The notes beneath the pieces are model-generated. The model was not told the origin of the DNA. It did no database searches and was given only the letters and a program-made list of their open reading frames with translations. From positions 1 through 15,188 of the forward strand of contig JAEDKN010000021.1 of the NCBI GenBank assembly GCA_016295795.1: a stretch of DNA of 15,188 nt, given 5' to 3'. The first letter of the stretch is position 1. Every line of letters starts with the position of its first letter. A program made the position numbers and the translations under genes. The stretch is from Bacilli bacterium (GTDB lineage Bacteria > Bacillota_I > Bacilli_A > RF39 > UBA660). Shown piece by piece: positions 7,725 to 15,188 of the stretch.

Positions 7725-9224
7725 GTGAAACCAGTTATATTATGCATATTGGATGGAGTAGGTTATAGGGAAGAAGAGTATGGAAATGCATTTAAAAAGG
7801 CTAACACAGAATTTTTGGATTTTCTTTGGAATAAATATCCGCACTGTTTGTTAGAAGCAAGCGGTGAAAGTGTAGGACTTCCTAAGAATACTATGGGTAA
7901 TAGTGAAGTTGGTCATATGAATATTGGTGCTGGAAAAGTTGTATATCAACCATCTCAATTTATAAATCAAGAAATTGATAACGGCAATTTTTATAAAAAT
8001 AGAAATTTGATTAGTGCAATAGATAAAGCTAAAAATGACAATGTTGCATTACACATAATTGGATTGATTAGTGATGCAGGTGTTCATTCTTTGCTTAAGC
8101 ATCTTTTTGCAATTTTAGATATGGCCAAAGAAAGAGGAATAACCAAAGTTTATATTCACGGATTTAGTGATGGGCGTGATACTCCACCAACTTCTGGAAT
8201 AGATTTCTTTAAGAAGTTACAAGATAAGCTAAATAAAATCGAGATTGGAAGTATCGCAACCCTTATGGGAAGATATTATGGTATGGATAGAGACAATAGA
8301 TGGGATAGAGTGAAAAAAGCATATGATGCCATTGTATGTGGATTAGGAAAAGAATTCGATAGTGTTGAAGATGCAATACTTAATAGTTATGAGAATGGTA
8401 TTACTGATGAATTTATTGAACCTATTATCCTAGATAAGAATGGATTAATAAAAGAAAATGATGTTGTAATAGACTTTAATTTTAGGCCAGATAGATTAAG
8501 AGAACTGCTTTCTGCGTTATCTAATCCCAAATTCAATGGCTTTGATAGAGAATATATAAATATAAATTTGACTACTCTTATGCCTGTTTCAAATGAAGTA
8601 ATATGTACTAATGCTTATAGTAATCAAAAGATTGATTTTCCTTTAGGTGTTTGCTTGAGCAATGAAGGAAAAAAGCAATTAAGAATTGCAGAAACCGAAA
8701 AATATGCGCATGTTACTTATTTCTTTGACGGTGGAGTTGAGAGAAAGTTGGATGGGTGTGAGAGAATATTGATTCCGTCGCCAAAAGTTACAACATATGA
8801 TTTGAGTCCTAAAATGAGTTCTTTTGAAATTACTAATATTTTATTAGAGGAAATAGATAAAAATATATATGATGTAATAATCTTAAATTATGCTAATGGT
8901 GATATGTTGGGGCATACGGGAAATATTAATGCAACTGTGGAAAGTTTGGAATTTTTAGATAAATGTGTTGAGAGATTATTTAATAAAGTTGAAGAAAAAT
9001 CAGGACTTCTTATAATAACTGCAGATCATGGGAACTGTGAATATATGCTTGATGAAAAAGGAAATCCTGTTACTAGCCATACTACTAATAAAGTGCCTTT
9101 TATTATATGTAATAATGATTTCGACTTGAAGAATGGAAAGCTTTCTGATATTGCCCCTACGGTTTTAAAAATAATGAATTTAAATATTCCAAAAGAAATG
9201 ACAGGAGATGTTTTGATAAAATAA
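7725..9224 (+). CDS. gpmI: 2,3-bisphosphoglycerate-independent phosphoglycerate mutase
   Basis: Converts 3-phosphoglycerate to 2-phosphoglycerate using a phosphoserine intermediate and two Mn ions. GTG 7725 is preferred over a TTG 48 bases upstream: it has TAGGAG at 7711-7716, and the protein then begins KPVILCILDG, the normal family start. The product is 499 residues (about 510 is usual). Visible: metal ligand D10, catalytic S60 in TMGNSEVGHMNIGAG, DGRDTPP (149-155), FNFRPDR (251-257), QLRIAETEKYAHVT (318-331), NGDMLGHTG (391-399), ADHGN (433-437) and H452 in SHTT. The usual NPDM is NGDM. It sits downstream of pgk and tpiA in its own transcription unit; no enolase or GAPDH gene is in the window. 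Confidence 0.95.
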   Translation: MKPVILCILDGVGYREEEYGNAFKKANTEFLDFLWNKYPHCLLEASGESVGLPKNTMGNSEVGHMNIGAGKVVYQPSQFINQEIDNGNFYKNRNLISAIDKAKNDNVALHIIGLISDAGVHSLLKHLFAILDMAKERGITKVYIHGFSDGRDTPPTSGIDFFKKLQDKLNKIEIGSIATLMGRYYGMDRDNRWDRVKKAYDAIVCGLGKEFDSVEDAILNSYENGITDEFIEPIILDKNGLIKENDVVIDFNFRPDRLRELLSALSNPKFNGFDREYININLTTLMPVSNEVICTNAYSNQKIDFPLGVCLSNEGKKQLRIAETEKYAHVTYFFDGGVERKLDGCERILIPSPKVTTYDLSPKMSSFEITNILLEEIDKNIYDVIILNYANGDMLGHTGNINATVESLEFLDKCVERLFNKVEEKSGLLIITADHGNCEYMLDEKGNPVTSHTTNKVPFIICNNDFDLKNGKLSDIAPTVLKIMNLNIPKEMTGDVLIK

Positions 9225-9239
9225 AACATTTCTTTTTTT
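9205..9239 (+). terminator. gpmI terminator overlapping the end of the gene
   Basis: GAGATGTTTT (9205-9214) pairs with AAAACATTTC (9223-9232), 10 bp with one G-U, 8-base loop, then TTTTTTT (9233-9239). The left arm encodes the last codons of gpmI and the stop codon spans the loop and right arm, so terminating ribosomes could affect hairpin folding. Confidence 0.8.
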
Positions 9240-9245
9240 GTTCGA

Positions 9246-9274
9246 TTGAAGTTAGCGAAAATTTGTTCTATAAT
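9246..9274 (+). promoter_or_regulatory. Promoter of the polymerase-zincin operon
   Basis: TTGAAG (9246-9251), 17-base spacer, TATAAT (9269-9274). The predicted transcript starts near 9281, leaving about ten bases of leader with GGTGAT (9281-9286) before ATG 9291, so the leader is nearly absent. No LexA/DinR-type GAAC-N4-GTTC box is seen. Confidence 0.6.
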
Positions 9275-9290
9275 TTTAATGGTGATTGAT

Positions 9291-10508
9291 ATGAACAAAA
9301 GTCGGATAATATTTCATATTGATGTTAATAATGCGTTTCTATCATGGAGTGCAATAAAACTATTAGAAGAAGGATATAAAACTGATATTCGAACTATTCC
9401 GTCCATTATAGGAGGGGATGAATTAAAACGCCACGGCATTGTTTTGGCTAAGTCGACAATTGCCAAAAAATATGGTATAAAAACTGCTGAGACATTATAT
9501 TCTGCTAGGAGCAAATGTCCTGGATTAAAAGTATTTCCTGCAGAATATGAGTATTACAAAATAAAGTCGAATCAATTGTTCACATATTTATCCCAATTTA
9601 CTCCTGATATGGAAGTTTTTTCTATAGATGAATGCTTCCTAGATCTGACAAATACTAGTTATTTATATAAAGATCTTGTCTCATTAGCTTATAAAATGAA
9701 AGATGAAATTTATAAGCTTTATGGATTTACTGTAAATATAGGTGTTGGAAATAACAAGCTTTGTGCTAAGATGGCGTCTGATTTTGAAAAACCTAATAAG
9801 GTTCATACTTTATATAAAGATGAAATTAAAGCAAAAATGTGGAAATTAGATGTAGAAGAGCTGTTTATGGTGGGTAAGCAAACTAGTAAAAAGTTGAGGA
9901 AACTTAATATAAATACAATTGGTGATTTAGCTAACTGTGATTTATCTTTTTTAAAGAAACACTTTAAAAATTATGCTGTAACACTATGGGAATATGCTAA
10001 TGGCATAGATGAATCTAGAGTTATTTCTAATTCTGATACAAATAAGTGTATTAGTACTTCTGAAACTTTTGAAATTGATGTAGATGATATAGAAAGATTA
10101 AAAAAGACACTTTTACTTCAAACACAGAAGATAAGCAAAACACTCAGAGAACAAAGAATGTACGCTAATACTGTAGGAATTATCATTAAAACATTTGATT
10201 TTAAAAAGTATTCAAGGCAGATTCATCTTGATTCTTCAACTGATTCAACAAAGGATATATACAATTCTGTATTAAAACTTTTTGATATGTTCTGGGACGG
10301 AACTAAAATTAGGAGTATTGGGGTTCGTATCAGTAACTTTACTAATATTTGTAATAAACAAATTTCGTTGTTTGAGGAGGAAAAACCGGTTGATATGATA
10401 GATAAAGTTTTGGATGAAATAAATGATAAATATGGAAATTCCTCTATAACGCTTGCTAGTGTAATGAAAGAAAGCAAAAAAAACAAATGGGGTGATATCA
10501 ATGAATGA
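9291..10508 (+). CDS. dinB: Y-family translesion DNA polymerase (Pol IV-like)
   Basis: A 405-residue Y-family polymerase that copies past damaged bases. ATG 9291 is chosen because the protein then starts SRIIFHIDVNNAFLSW, the normal N-terminus, and GGTGAT lies just upstream; upstream in-frame ATGs at 9246 and 9279 lie at or before the predicted transcription start. Catalytic residues are D11 in HIDVN and D113/E114 in FSIDECFLD; F16 is the likely steric gate. YGIKTAETLYSARSKCP (61-77) and VGIGVGNNKL-like palm motifs are present, followed by a helix-hairpin-helix region (LRKLNINTIGDLA) and little-finger domain. QISLF (357-361) is a clear sliding-clamp binding motif, placed about 45 residues before the C-terminus. 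The gene overlaps the next one by 8 bases. Confidence 0.92.
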   Translation: MNKSRIIFHIDVNNAFLSWSAIKLLEEGYKTDIRTIPSIIGGDELKRHGIVLAKSTIAKKYGIKTAETLYSARSKCPGLKVFPAEYEYYKIKSNQLFTYLSQFTPDMEVFSIDECFLDLTNTSYLYKDLVSLAYKMKDEIYKLYGFTVNIGVGNNKLCAKMASDFEKPNKVHTLYKDEIKAKMWKLDVEELFMVGKQTSKKLRKLNINTIGDLANCDLSFLKKHFKNYAVTLWEYANGIDESRVISNSDTNKCISTSETFEIDVDDIERLKKTLLLQTQKISKTLREQRMYANTVGIIIKTFDFKKYSRQIHLDSSTDSTKDIYNSVLKLFDMFWDGTKIRSIGVRISNFTNICNKQISLFEEEKPVDMIDKVLDEINDKYGNSSITLASVMKESKKNKWGDINE

Positions 10509-11412
10509 TATAAATGCTTTTTTTGCCAAATATGTTAATTTTACTGATTCGCTGTGTGATAGATTAGGTTATAATTCTTCTATTAGACACTTGCTCTACG
10601 TTATAATTCCGGCATTTATTATAAAATATGGAATGGAAAATGAAAAAACAGTAATAGAATGTTTTAGAAATACCAAAATTTATACAAAAAAAGATATGCC
10701 TAATGGAATAGAAGCTTATTTTGGTAGAGATTTATTATATGATGGGAAATACTATTCTGAAAAATATATTGTAGTTAAAGCTCAATCTGCATACTTAAAC
10801 TTTATAGATAGTATTGTTCATGAATTTAATCATGCAATTAATTCGATGAAAAATGAAATTAAAATATTAAACAATCAAGTACAATTAAGAACGGGCTTAA
10901 GTTATATAAACTATAATATTAATGAATTTGATAAAAGTCCATCAAAGAGTAAAGAGTTTGTGTTGGAAGAAGTAATAAATACAAAGCAAAGTGAAGATAT
11001 AATTAACATTATAAGTAATATGTCTATAGAAAAAGTTGATAATGAGGAGTTGTCTAATGTTTTTCTTGCGGTTAGTCACGAAATAAAAAATATAAAATAT
11101 AAATCTAGTGCATACTATTTAGAAAGTTCTGTTTGTAGAGAACTTTTAAATAACAAGACTTTTCTATCAACTATAGAGAAACTTAGACTTAATGGCGAGA
11201 TAGAAAGTATAGATTATTGGTTTGATAATATAACAGGTAACTTAGGTGATTATAAAAAAATGGTAGAATCTTTCTATGAAATACATTTATTAGAGCGTAA
11301 ACTTTCTACAAAAATATTATTCAGGAAGGGTCTTATTGTTAAGATGAAAGGGAATGCCAAAAATATAAATTATATAATAAGGCGATTTAATAATAATTGT
11401 ATTTATAAATGA
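10501..11412 (+). CDS. Uncharacterised cytoplasmic HExxH (zincin-like) protein
   Basis: A 303-residue protein that I do not recognise as a named family. HEFNH (107-111) is a gluzincin-type zinc motif, preceded by the hydrophobic FIDSIV. A second acidic segment, FVLEEVINTKQSEDI (153-167), lies about 45 residues on, and E156 or E157 could be the third zinc ligand. Residues 130-141 (RTGLSYINYNIN) resemble the beta strand seen before such glutamates in cryptic metalloproteases. There is no signal peptide or membrane span, so it would act in the cytoplasm. ATG 10501 is chosen because GGGGTGAT precedes it and it overlaps the polymerase stop by 8 bases (ATGAATGA), implying translational coupling. 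Role may be linked to DNA damage through its partner; that is inference. No terminator hairpin is clear after it. Confidence 0.7.
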   Translation: MNDINAFFAKYVNFTDSLCDRLGYNSSIRHLLYVIIPAFIIKYGMENEKTVIECFRNTKIYTKKDMPNGIEAYFGRDLLYDGKYYSEKYIVVKAQSAYLNFIDSIVHEFNHAINSMKNEIKILNNQVQLRTGLSYINYNINEFDKSPSKSKEFVLEEVINTKQSEDIINIISNMSIEKVDNEELSNVFLAVSHEIKNIKYKSSAYYLESSVCRELLNNKTFLSTIEKLRLNGEIESIDYWFDNITGNLGDYKKMVESFYEIHLLERKLSTKILFRKGLIVKMKGNAKNINYIIRRFNNNCIYK

Positions 11413-11414
11413 TG

Positions 11415-11443
11415 TTGATTAGTAGTTTTTTTTGTTATATAAT
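11415..11443 (+). promoter_or_regulatory. Promoter of the amidase-like/slipin operon
   Basis: TTGATT (11415-11420), 17-base spacer, TATAAT (11438-11443). The -35 starts 2 bases after the preceding gene's stop. The predicted leader (from about 11450) holds a 7-bp AT-rich hairpin (11461-11467 with 11476-11482) immediately before GGAGGA (11485-11490), which is 6 bases before ATG 11497. Confidence 0.65.
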
Positions 11444-11496
11444 AAAGTAGAATAGAGTAAAGTAAGTTTTACAATACTTATTTTGGAGGAAAGCAT

Positions 11497-12627
11497 ATGA
11501 AAAGTAATAAGATAACTCCTGGTAATTTGGAATCACTTGAGTATCCTCATGTTGTTATTAAGAATGCCAATTTTTTTGTTCCGTTAGATTCTTTAGAAAA
11601 TGCGAGCCAACATTATGGTAGCGTTCAACCTGATTCTAGTACTAGTTATTATTCTTTTGTCGAAGAGAATGAAAACGGAGAAACAAAAGAATATAGAGTT
11701 GAGAACATAAAAGATATAAATGATTTTTTAGATAACAATTACCAATTTTTAGATATTAAAAATGATGACAGTCAAACTGAGAAATTTCACATACAACTAG
11801 AAAGAAATGATAATACAACAGTATTGATTTCTTTGGAAGAATTGCAAAGTTATTTAAGAGATGGAATTACATTTGAGGGGATTTGCTATGAAATGGTTTC
11901 CAACAAAAATAATAAAGAAGATGAAGTAAATATCCATGAGGGAGTTATAAGGACAGAAGAGATGGATTTTTCAAATATAACTGTTGTTTTAGGAAAAACT
12001 GGTAGTCATATTATTTCATCGATTGTCGAGCAAGTACAAGAAATTTTGCAGAAAATGGGAGTTAATGTATATATATCAGATATAGATAAACTTACACTGG
12101 ATATATATGAACAAGCGGCTAATGAAAATCCAGACGATGATATTTTGGGTTTAAGAATCAGCCACGAAGCAAATGGAAGTGGTCAACATATAATTATGGC
12201 GGATATGTCTGATGAAACATATGGTATTGAAGGTCCGCTTAATTCTGATTCCTTGGCATTGTGCATTAATAATACTCTAGAAAATTCAATTGTTGTAAAT
12301 AGCGCAAATTATTCATTCGGTTATTCCAAAGAAAAAGCAAATATTAGTTTAGGATCTGGAGTAAGACATTTAAGGCTACGAAATCCAGGTATTAAAGCAA
12401 CTACGGTAGCCATTGATTCAACTGCTTCAGAGGATATTAAAAAAATATCGACTTCAATAGTCGAAGGAATCGTTTATTATGCGTGCTTAAACAGGGCACA
12501 AAAAGATGCTTGCTATTTTGACGCGAGTAGCGGATTAAACAACATGGAGTATGAACAAGAATCGGTTAATGAATTGCCTAGAGTGTTTAAAAAACCGGTT
12601 GAATTTAATTTCGAAAAAACATATTAG
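11497..12627 (+). CDS. Unrecognised two-part protein: tandem small modules plus amidase_3-like C-terminal domain
   Basis: A 376-residue protein without signal peptide or membrane span. The N-terminal part contains two similar modules of about 37 residues (52-88 and 97-131), each reading strand, acidic turn, strand, then an I-x-D/E-I/L-x-x-(F/Y)L helix and a closing strand. The C-terminal part (about 160-330) follows the order of N-acetylmuramoyl-L-alanine amidase_3: ITVVLGKTGSH (161-171), an alpha helix, MGVNVYISD (187-195), AANENPDDDILGLRISHEANG (207-227, like the AN...SIHAN motif), DSLALCINNTL (251-261), HLRLRNPGIKATTVAID (291-307) and a final IVEGIVYYA helix. The first motif lacks the normal DxGHGG and the catalytic Glu is Asp, so it may be inactive, altered or a different fold with similar layout. 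It is followed 19 bases later by a slipin gene with which it is presumably co-transcribed. Function unknown. Confidence 0.6.
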   Translation: MKSNKITPGNLESLEYPHVVIKNANFFVPLDSLENASQHYGSVQPDSSTSYYSFVEENENGETKEYRVENIKDINDFLDNNYQFLDIKNDDSQTEKFHIQLERNDNTTVLISLEELQSYLRDGITFEGICYEMVSNKNNKEDEVNIHEGVIRTEEMDFSNITVVLGKTGSHIISSIVEQVQEILQKMGVNVYISDIDKLTLDIYEQAANENPDDDILGLRISHEANGSGQHIIMADMSDETYGIEGPLNSDSLALCINNTLENSIVVNSANYSFGYSKEKANISLGSGVRHLRLRNPGIKATTVAIDSTASEDIKKISTSIVEGIVYYACLNRAQKDACYFDASSGLNNMEYEQESVNELPRVFKKPVEFNFEKTY

Positions 12628-12646
12628 GAAGGAGTGAAAAGAAAAT

Positions 12647-13426
12647 ATGTTTATATTTTTATTAATTTTAGCAGTAGTATTGGTGTTAGCGTCTATAAAA
12701 CAGATCGACCAATATGAGAGAGGAATTAAATTTACTTGTGGGAAATTTAGTTCTATAATGGAACCAGGATGGAATTTTGTTTGGCCTATATTTCAAACTT
12801 ATAAAAAAGTTGATATAAGGACAAAGGCAGTAGATGTTCCTTCGCAAGAAGCGATAACAAGAGATAATGTTTCGGTAAAAATCAATGCGGTTATATACTA
12901 CAAAATTTTTGATGCTTCCAAGGCAATATTAGAGGTTGAAAATTATTATTATGCTGTTGGACAATTAGCACAAACTACTATGAGAAATGTAGTAGGTTCC
13001 GTATCTTTAGACGAGCTATTAGTTGATAGAGAAAAAATTTCACAGAATATATGCCAAGTAATAGATGATTTGACTGATCCTTGGGGAGTTAAAGTTGAAA
13101 ACGTCGAATTAAAAGATATTTCTTTACCTGAAGAGATGCAGAGAGTTATTGCTAAAGTGGCAGAGGCAGAAAGGGAAAAAGCTGCGGTTATAACGAAAGC
13201 GGTAGGGGAAGTAGAAGCTTCTAAAAACTTAGCACTAGCAGCAGAGACTATGAGCAAAGTTCCTGGGGCTCTTCATTTAAGAACTTTATCTACAATAAAC
13301 GATATTTCATCTGACCAATCTAATACAATTGTATTTGCTATTCCATTAGAGGTGTTACGTGCCTTTGAAACCCCTGGAAATAAAGAACTTGCGACTGAAT
13401 TAGTAAAAAAAACAATAAAGAAGTAA
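12647..13426 (+). CDS. Slipin/stomatin-like SPFH membrane protein
   Basis: A 259-residue SPFH (band 7) protein. Residues 1-16 are a hydrophobic membrane anchor; the SPFH domain follows (about 20-180), with YERGIKFTCGKF (23-34), the MEPGWNFVWPIF turn (38-49) and GVKVENVELKDISLPEEMQR (147-166). A charged helical region with AEAEREKAAVITKAVGEVEAS (172-192) and PGALHLRTL (206-214) identifies slipin/stomatin rather than flotillin. Such proteins scaffold membrane microdomains and regulate membrane proteases or channels. The usual partner NfeD (a membrane protease) is absent; instead the amidase-like gene lies 19 bases upstream. The start uses AGGAAGGAG (12626-12634), a rather long 12 bases from ATG 12647. 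Confidence 0.9.
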   Translation: MFIFLLILAVVLVLASIKQIDQYERGIKFTCGKFSSIMEPGWNFVWPIFQTYKKVDIRTKAVDVPSQEAITRDNVSVKINAVIYYKIFDASKAILEVENYYYAVGQLAQTTMRNVVGSVSLDELLVDREKISQNICQVIDDLTDPWGVKVENVELKDISLPEEMQRVIAKVAEAEREKAAVITKAVGEVEASKNLALAAETMSKVPGALHLRTLSTINDISSDQSNTIVFAIPLEVLRAFETPGNKELATELVKKTIKK

Positions 13427-13432
13427 TTCAAG

Positions 13433-13464
13433 AAGAAACATAATCCTAATTGTGTTTCTTTTTT
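13433..13464 (+). terminator. Terminator after the slipin gene
   Basis: A 12-bp stem (13433-13444 with 13449-13460, one G-U pair) with a 4-base CCTA loop runs into TTTTTT to 13464. It is among the strongest terminators in the window. Confidence 0.85.
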
Positions 13465-13470
13465 GGTTTA

Positions 13471-13498
13471 TTGAAAAAAAAAGAATATATGATATAAT
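13471..13498 (+). promoter_or_regulatory. ntdP promoter
   Basis: TTGAAA (13471-13476), 16-base spacer and TATAAT (13493-13498) preceded by TGA, an extended -10 as in the pgk and rRNA promoters. AGGAAGAGG (13507-13515) precedes ATG 13521. Confidence 0.65.
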
Positions 13499-13520
13499 TT
13501 GAATTGAGGAAGAGGATTGT

Positions 13521-14069
13521 ATGAAGAAAATATTTAAGGGAGAAAAATTTATTATACATAGCTATAAACATGACGGAAGTATACATAGAGCGTGGGATGA
13601 AGCAGTTTTACTGGAAGAACATGACGATTATCTTGTTTTTGGAAACGAAAAAACAAGAGTTATAGAATCTGATGGGAGGACATGGAAAACCAAAGAACCA
13701 GCAATATTATTTTTTTATAAAAACAATTGGTTTAATGTAATAGGTCAATGTAAAAAAGATGGCATATATTATTATTGTAATATGGCTTCTCCATTTGTTA
13801 TAGAAGATATGACCATAAAATATATTGATTATGATCTAGATCTAAGAGTATTCCCAGATGGGTCATTTAAAATTTTAGATAGAGGAGAATATAATTATCA
13901 TAAAAGTAAAATGAAATATCCAGACGATATCGATATGATTTTAAAGGACGAGCTATCAAGACTTATAGAAATGGCAAGGGAAAAGAAGCCACCTTTTCAA
14001 AAAGAAATTATAGAAAAATATCACTTAGAATATGAAACAATAAAAAAGCAAAAAAATATGAATTATTAA
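13521..14069 (+). CDS. ntdP: Nucleoside tri-/diphosphatase, DUF402 (UPF0374) family
   Basis: A 182-residue protein matching the Bacilli YgaC/NtdP family over its whole length (about 175-180 residues). Such proteins hydrolyse nucleoside tri- and diphosphates with Mg/Mn and are cytoplasmic. Visible landmarks: SYKHDGSIHRAW (14-25) with R23, IESDGRTWKTKEPAI (48-62), WFNVIG (70-75), GIYYYCNMASPF (81-92), YIDYDLDLRVFPDG (101-114) and ILDRGEY (118-124). N87, D103, D105, D107, D120 and E123 line up with the metal site known for the family; R23 lines up with the proposed catalytic Arg. It has its own promoter between the slipin terminator and the rRNA operon. No terminator is seen after it, so it may read into the rRNA leader. 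Confidence 0.9.
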   Translation: MKKIFKGEKFIIHSYKHDGSIHRAWDEAVLLEEHDDYLVFGNEKTRVIESDGRTWKTKEPAILFFYKNNWFNVIGQCKKDGIYYYCNMASPFVIEDMTIKYIDYDLDLRVFPDGSFKILDRGEYNYHKSKMKYPDDIDMILKDELSRLIEMAREKKPPFQKEIIEKYHLEYETIKKQKNMNY

Positions 14070-14106
14070 CTATAAAAAGCATAAATTAAAATAAGTTAAA
14101 AAAGTG

Positions 14107-14135
14107 TTGACATTAGTCGAACTTTTTGATAAATT
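14107..14135 (+). promoter_or_regulatory. rRNA promoter P1
   Basis: TTGACA (14107-14112), 17-base spacer, TAAATT (14130-14135) preceded by TGA (extended -10). It is the most upstream of three spaced promoter-like elements before the 16S gene. Confidence 0.6.
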
Positions 14136-14198
14136 AATTAGAGCTGGAAGCGATGAAATGTACCAAATTAAAAAAATAAAAAAAATGAAAAAAAATCA

Positions 14199-14227
14199 TT
14201 GACTTTAATAATTTGATTTGATATATT
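14199..14227 (+). promoter_or_regulatory. rRNA promoter P2
   Basis: TTGACT (14199-14204), 17-base spacer, TATATT (14222-14227) with a preceding TGA. Long A-tracts upstream (14168-14195) look like an UP element. The predicted +1 falls next to a 4-bp hairpin (GTCG at 14235-14238 with CGAC at 14248-14251). Confidence 0.72.
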
Positions 14228-14295
14228 AATACGCGTCGGCAAAAAAACGACAAAATATCAAATATAAAAAACATAAAAAAAAATAAAAAAAGTTA

Positions 14296-14324
14296 TTGAC
14301 TTTAGTTACTATATTTGATATATT
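14296..14324 (+). promoter_or_regulatory. rRNA promoter P3
   Basis: TTGACT (14296-14301), 17-base spacer, TATATT (14319-14324) with preceding TGA. It has the same boxes as P2 97 bases upstream and shares ATTTGATATATTA around the -10, suggesting a duplicated promoter unit. A-rich sequence lies just upstream (14265-14290). Predicted +1 is about G14331, the first base of GCAAC-N6-GTTGC. Confidence 0.75.
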
Positions 14325-14330
14325 ATTAAC

Positions 14331-14346
14331 GCAACCCAAAAGTTGC
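14331..14346 (+). other. 5' terminal stem-loop of the P3 rRNA transcript
   Basis: GCAAC (14331-14335) pairs with GTTGC (14342-14346) around a 6-base loop, seven bases after the -10, so the transcript would begin in the stem. It may protect the leader end or tune initiation; inference. Confidence 0.45.
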
Positions 14347-14351
14347 AGTTA

Positions 14352-14369
14352 TGATCTTTGAAAACTGAG
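14352..14369 (+). promoter_or_regulatory. boxA-like antitermination element in the rRNA leader
   Basis: TGATCTTTGAAAACTGAG resembles the boxA sequence (TGCTCTTTAA) found in rRNA leaders of Firmicutes, where NusB/S10 bind. A short stem (TCAA 14377-14380 with TTGA 14384-14387) follows, which could act as a boxB-like hairpin. Confidence 0.6.
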
Positions 14370-14428
14370 CAAAACGTCAATTTTTGAGTAGCTAGGAAAA
14401 TTTAAATTATAATCAAACTTGAAATTTT

Positions 14429-15188
<760 letters not shown>

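Noticed and set aside
9230..9275. LexA/DinR operator upstream of the polymerase
   Set aside because: GTTC and GAAG appear nearby but not as a GAAC-N4-GTTC inverted repeat, so SOS control is not supported.
11413..11435. Terminator after the HExxH gene
   Set aside because: A T-run is present, but I could not find a convincing stem before it; it reads better as part of the next promoter.
12949..13257. Reverse-strand frame of about 100 codons opposite the slipin gene
   Set aside because: It mirrors a real coding frame and shows no motif or start signal of its own.
14115..14121. AGTCGAA inside P1 as a Spo0A box
   Set aside because: Only 6 of 7 bases match, in an AT-rich spacer, and no second site supports it.

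Overview
The window is a strongly AT-rich bacterial segment in which every gene I can support lies on the + strand, ending in the first half of a 16S rRNA gene. The 16S start, the Gram-positive-style leader and promoters, Spo0A, the NtdP/DUF402 phosphatase and an InlB-type B-repeat surface protein point to a Firmicutes/Bacilli lineage. The overall look (high AT, short operons, B-repeat surface protein, non-Mycoplasma code) fits an uncultured gut Bacillus-class lineage near the Mollicutes such as RF39; that placement is inference. Trp is encoded by TGG in conserved motifs (for example the VW of the triosephosphate isomerase) and TGA ends two genes, so the genetic code looks standard.

Layout. 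1-1145: 3' part of a surface protein with a B-repeat and a C-terminal zinc protease of the anthrax-lethal-factor/Pro-Pro-endopeptidase type, closed by a terminator. 1206-5443: one operon, pgk - LPG-flippase-like membrane protein - GT4 glycosyltransferase - tpiA, from an extended -10 promoter to an 11-bp terminator. 5448-6290: spo0A alone, with its own promoter and terminator. 6309-7647: an AAA_14/DUF4143 ATPase with degraded catalytic motifs behind a perfect-consensus promoter. 7677-9239: gpmI. 9246-11412: a Y-family polymerase overlapping a cytoplasmic HExxH protein. 11415-13464: an unrecognised two-part protein with an amidase-like C-terminus, then a slipin/stomatin, then a strong terminator. 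13471-14069: ntdP. 14070-14428: rRNA control region with three tandem promoters and a boxA-like leader. 14429-15188: 16S rRNA, cut by the window end.

How the genes fit together. Three lower-glycolysis enzymes (Pgk, TpiA, GpmI) sit close together. Pgk and TpiA are co-transcribed with two genes that look like glycolipid synthesis and membrane transport, so carbon flux and membrane lipid glycosylation may be co-regulated. Spo0A sits between the glycolytic blocks, without the spoIVB gene that normally precedes it. The most unusual parts are the amidase-like/slipin pair, the polymerase/zincin pair, the divergent triosephosphate isomerase, the degenerate DUF4143 ATPase, and the tandem rRNA promoters whose predicted transcripts start in or next to a small hairpin. 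No mobile element, CRISPR array, tRNA or transposase is visible.
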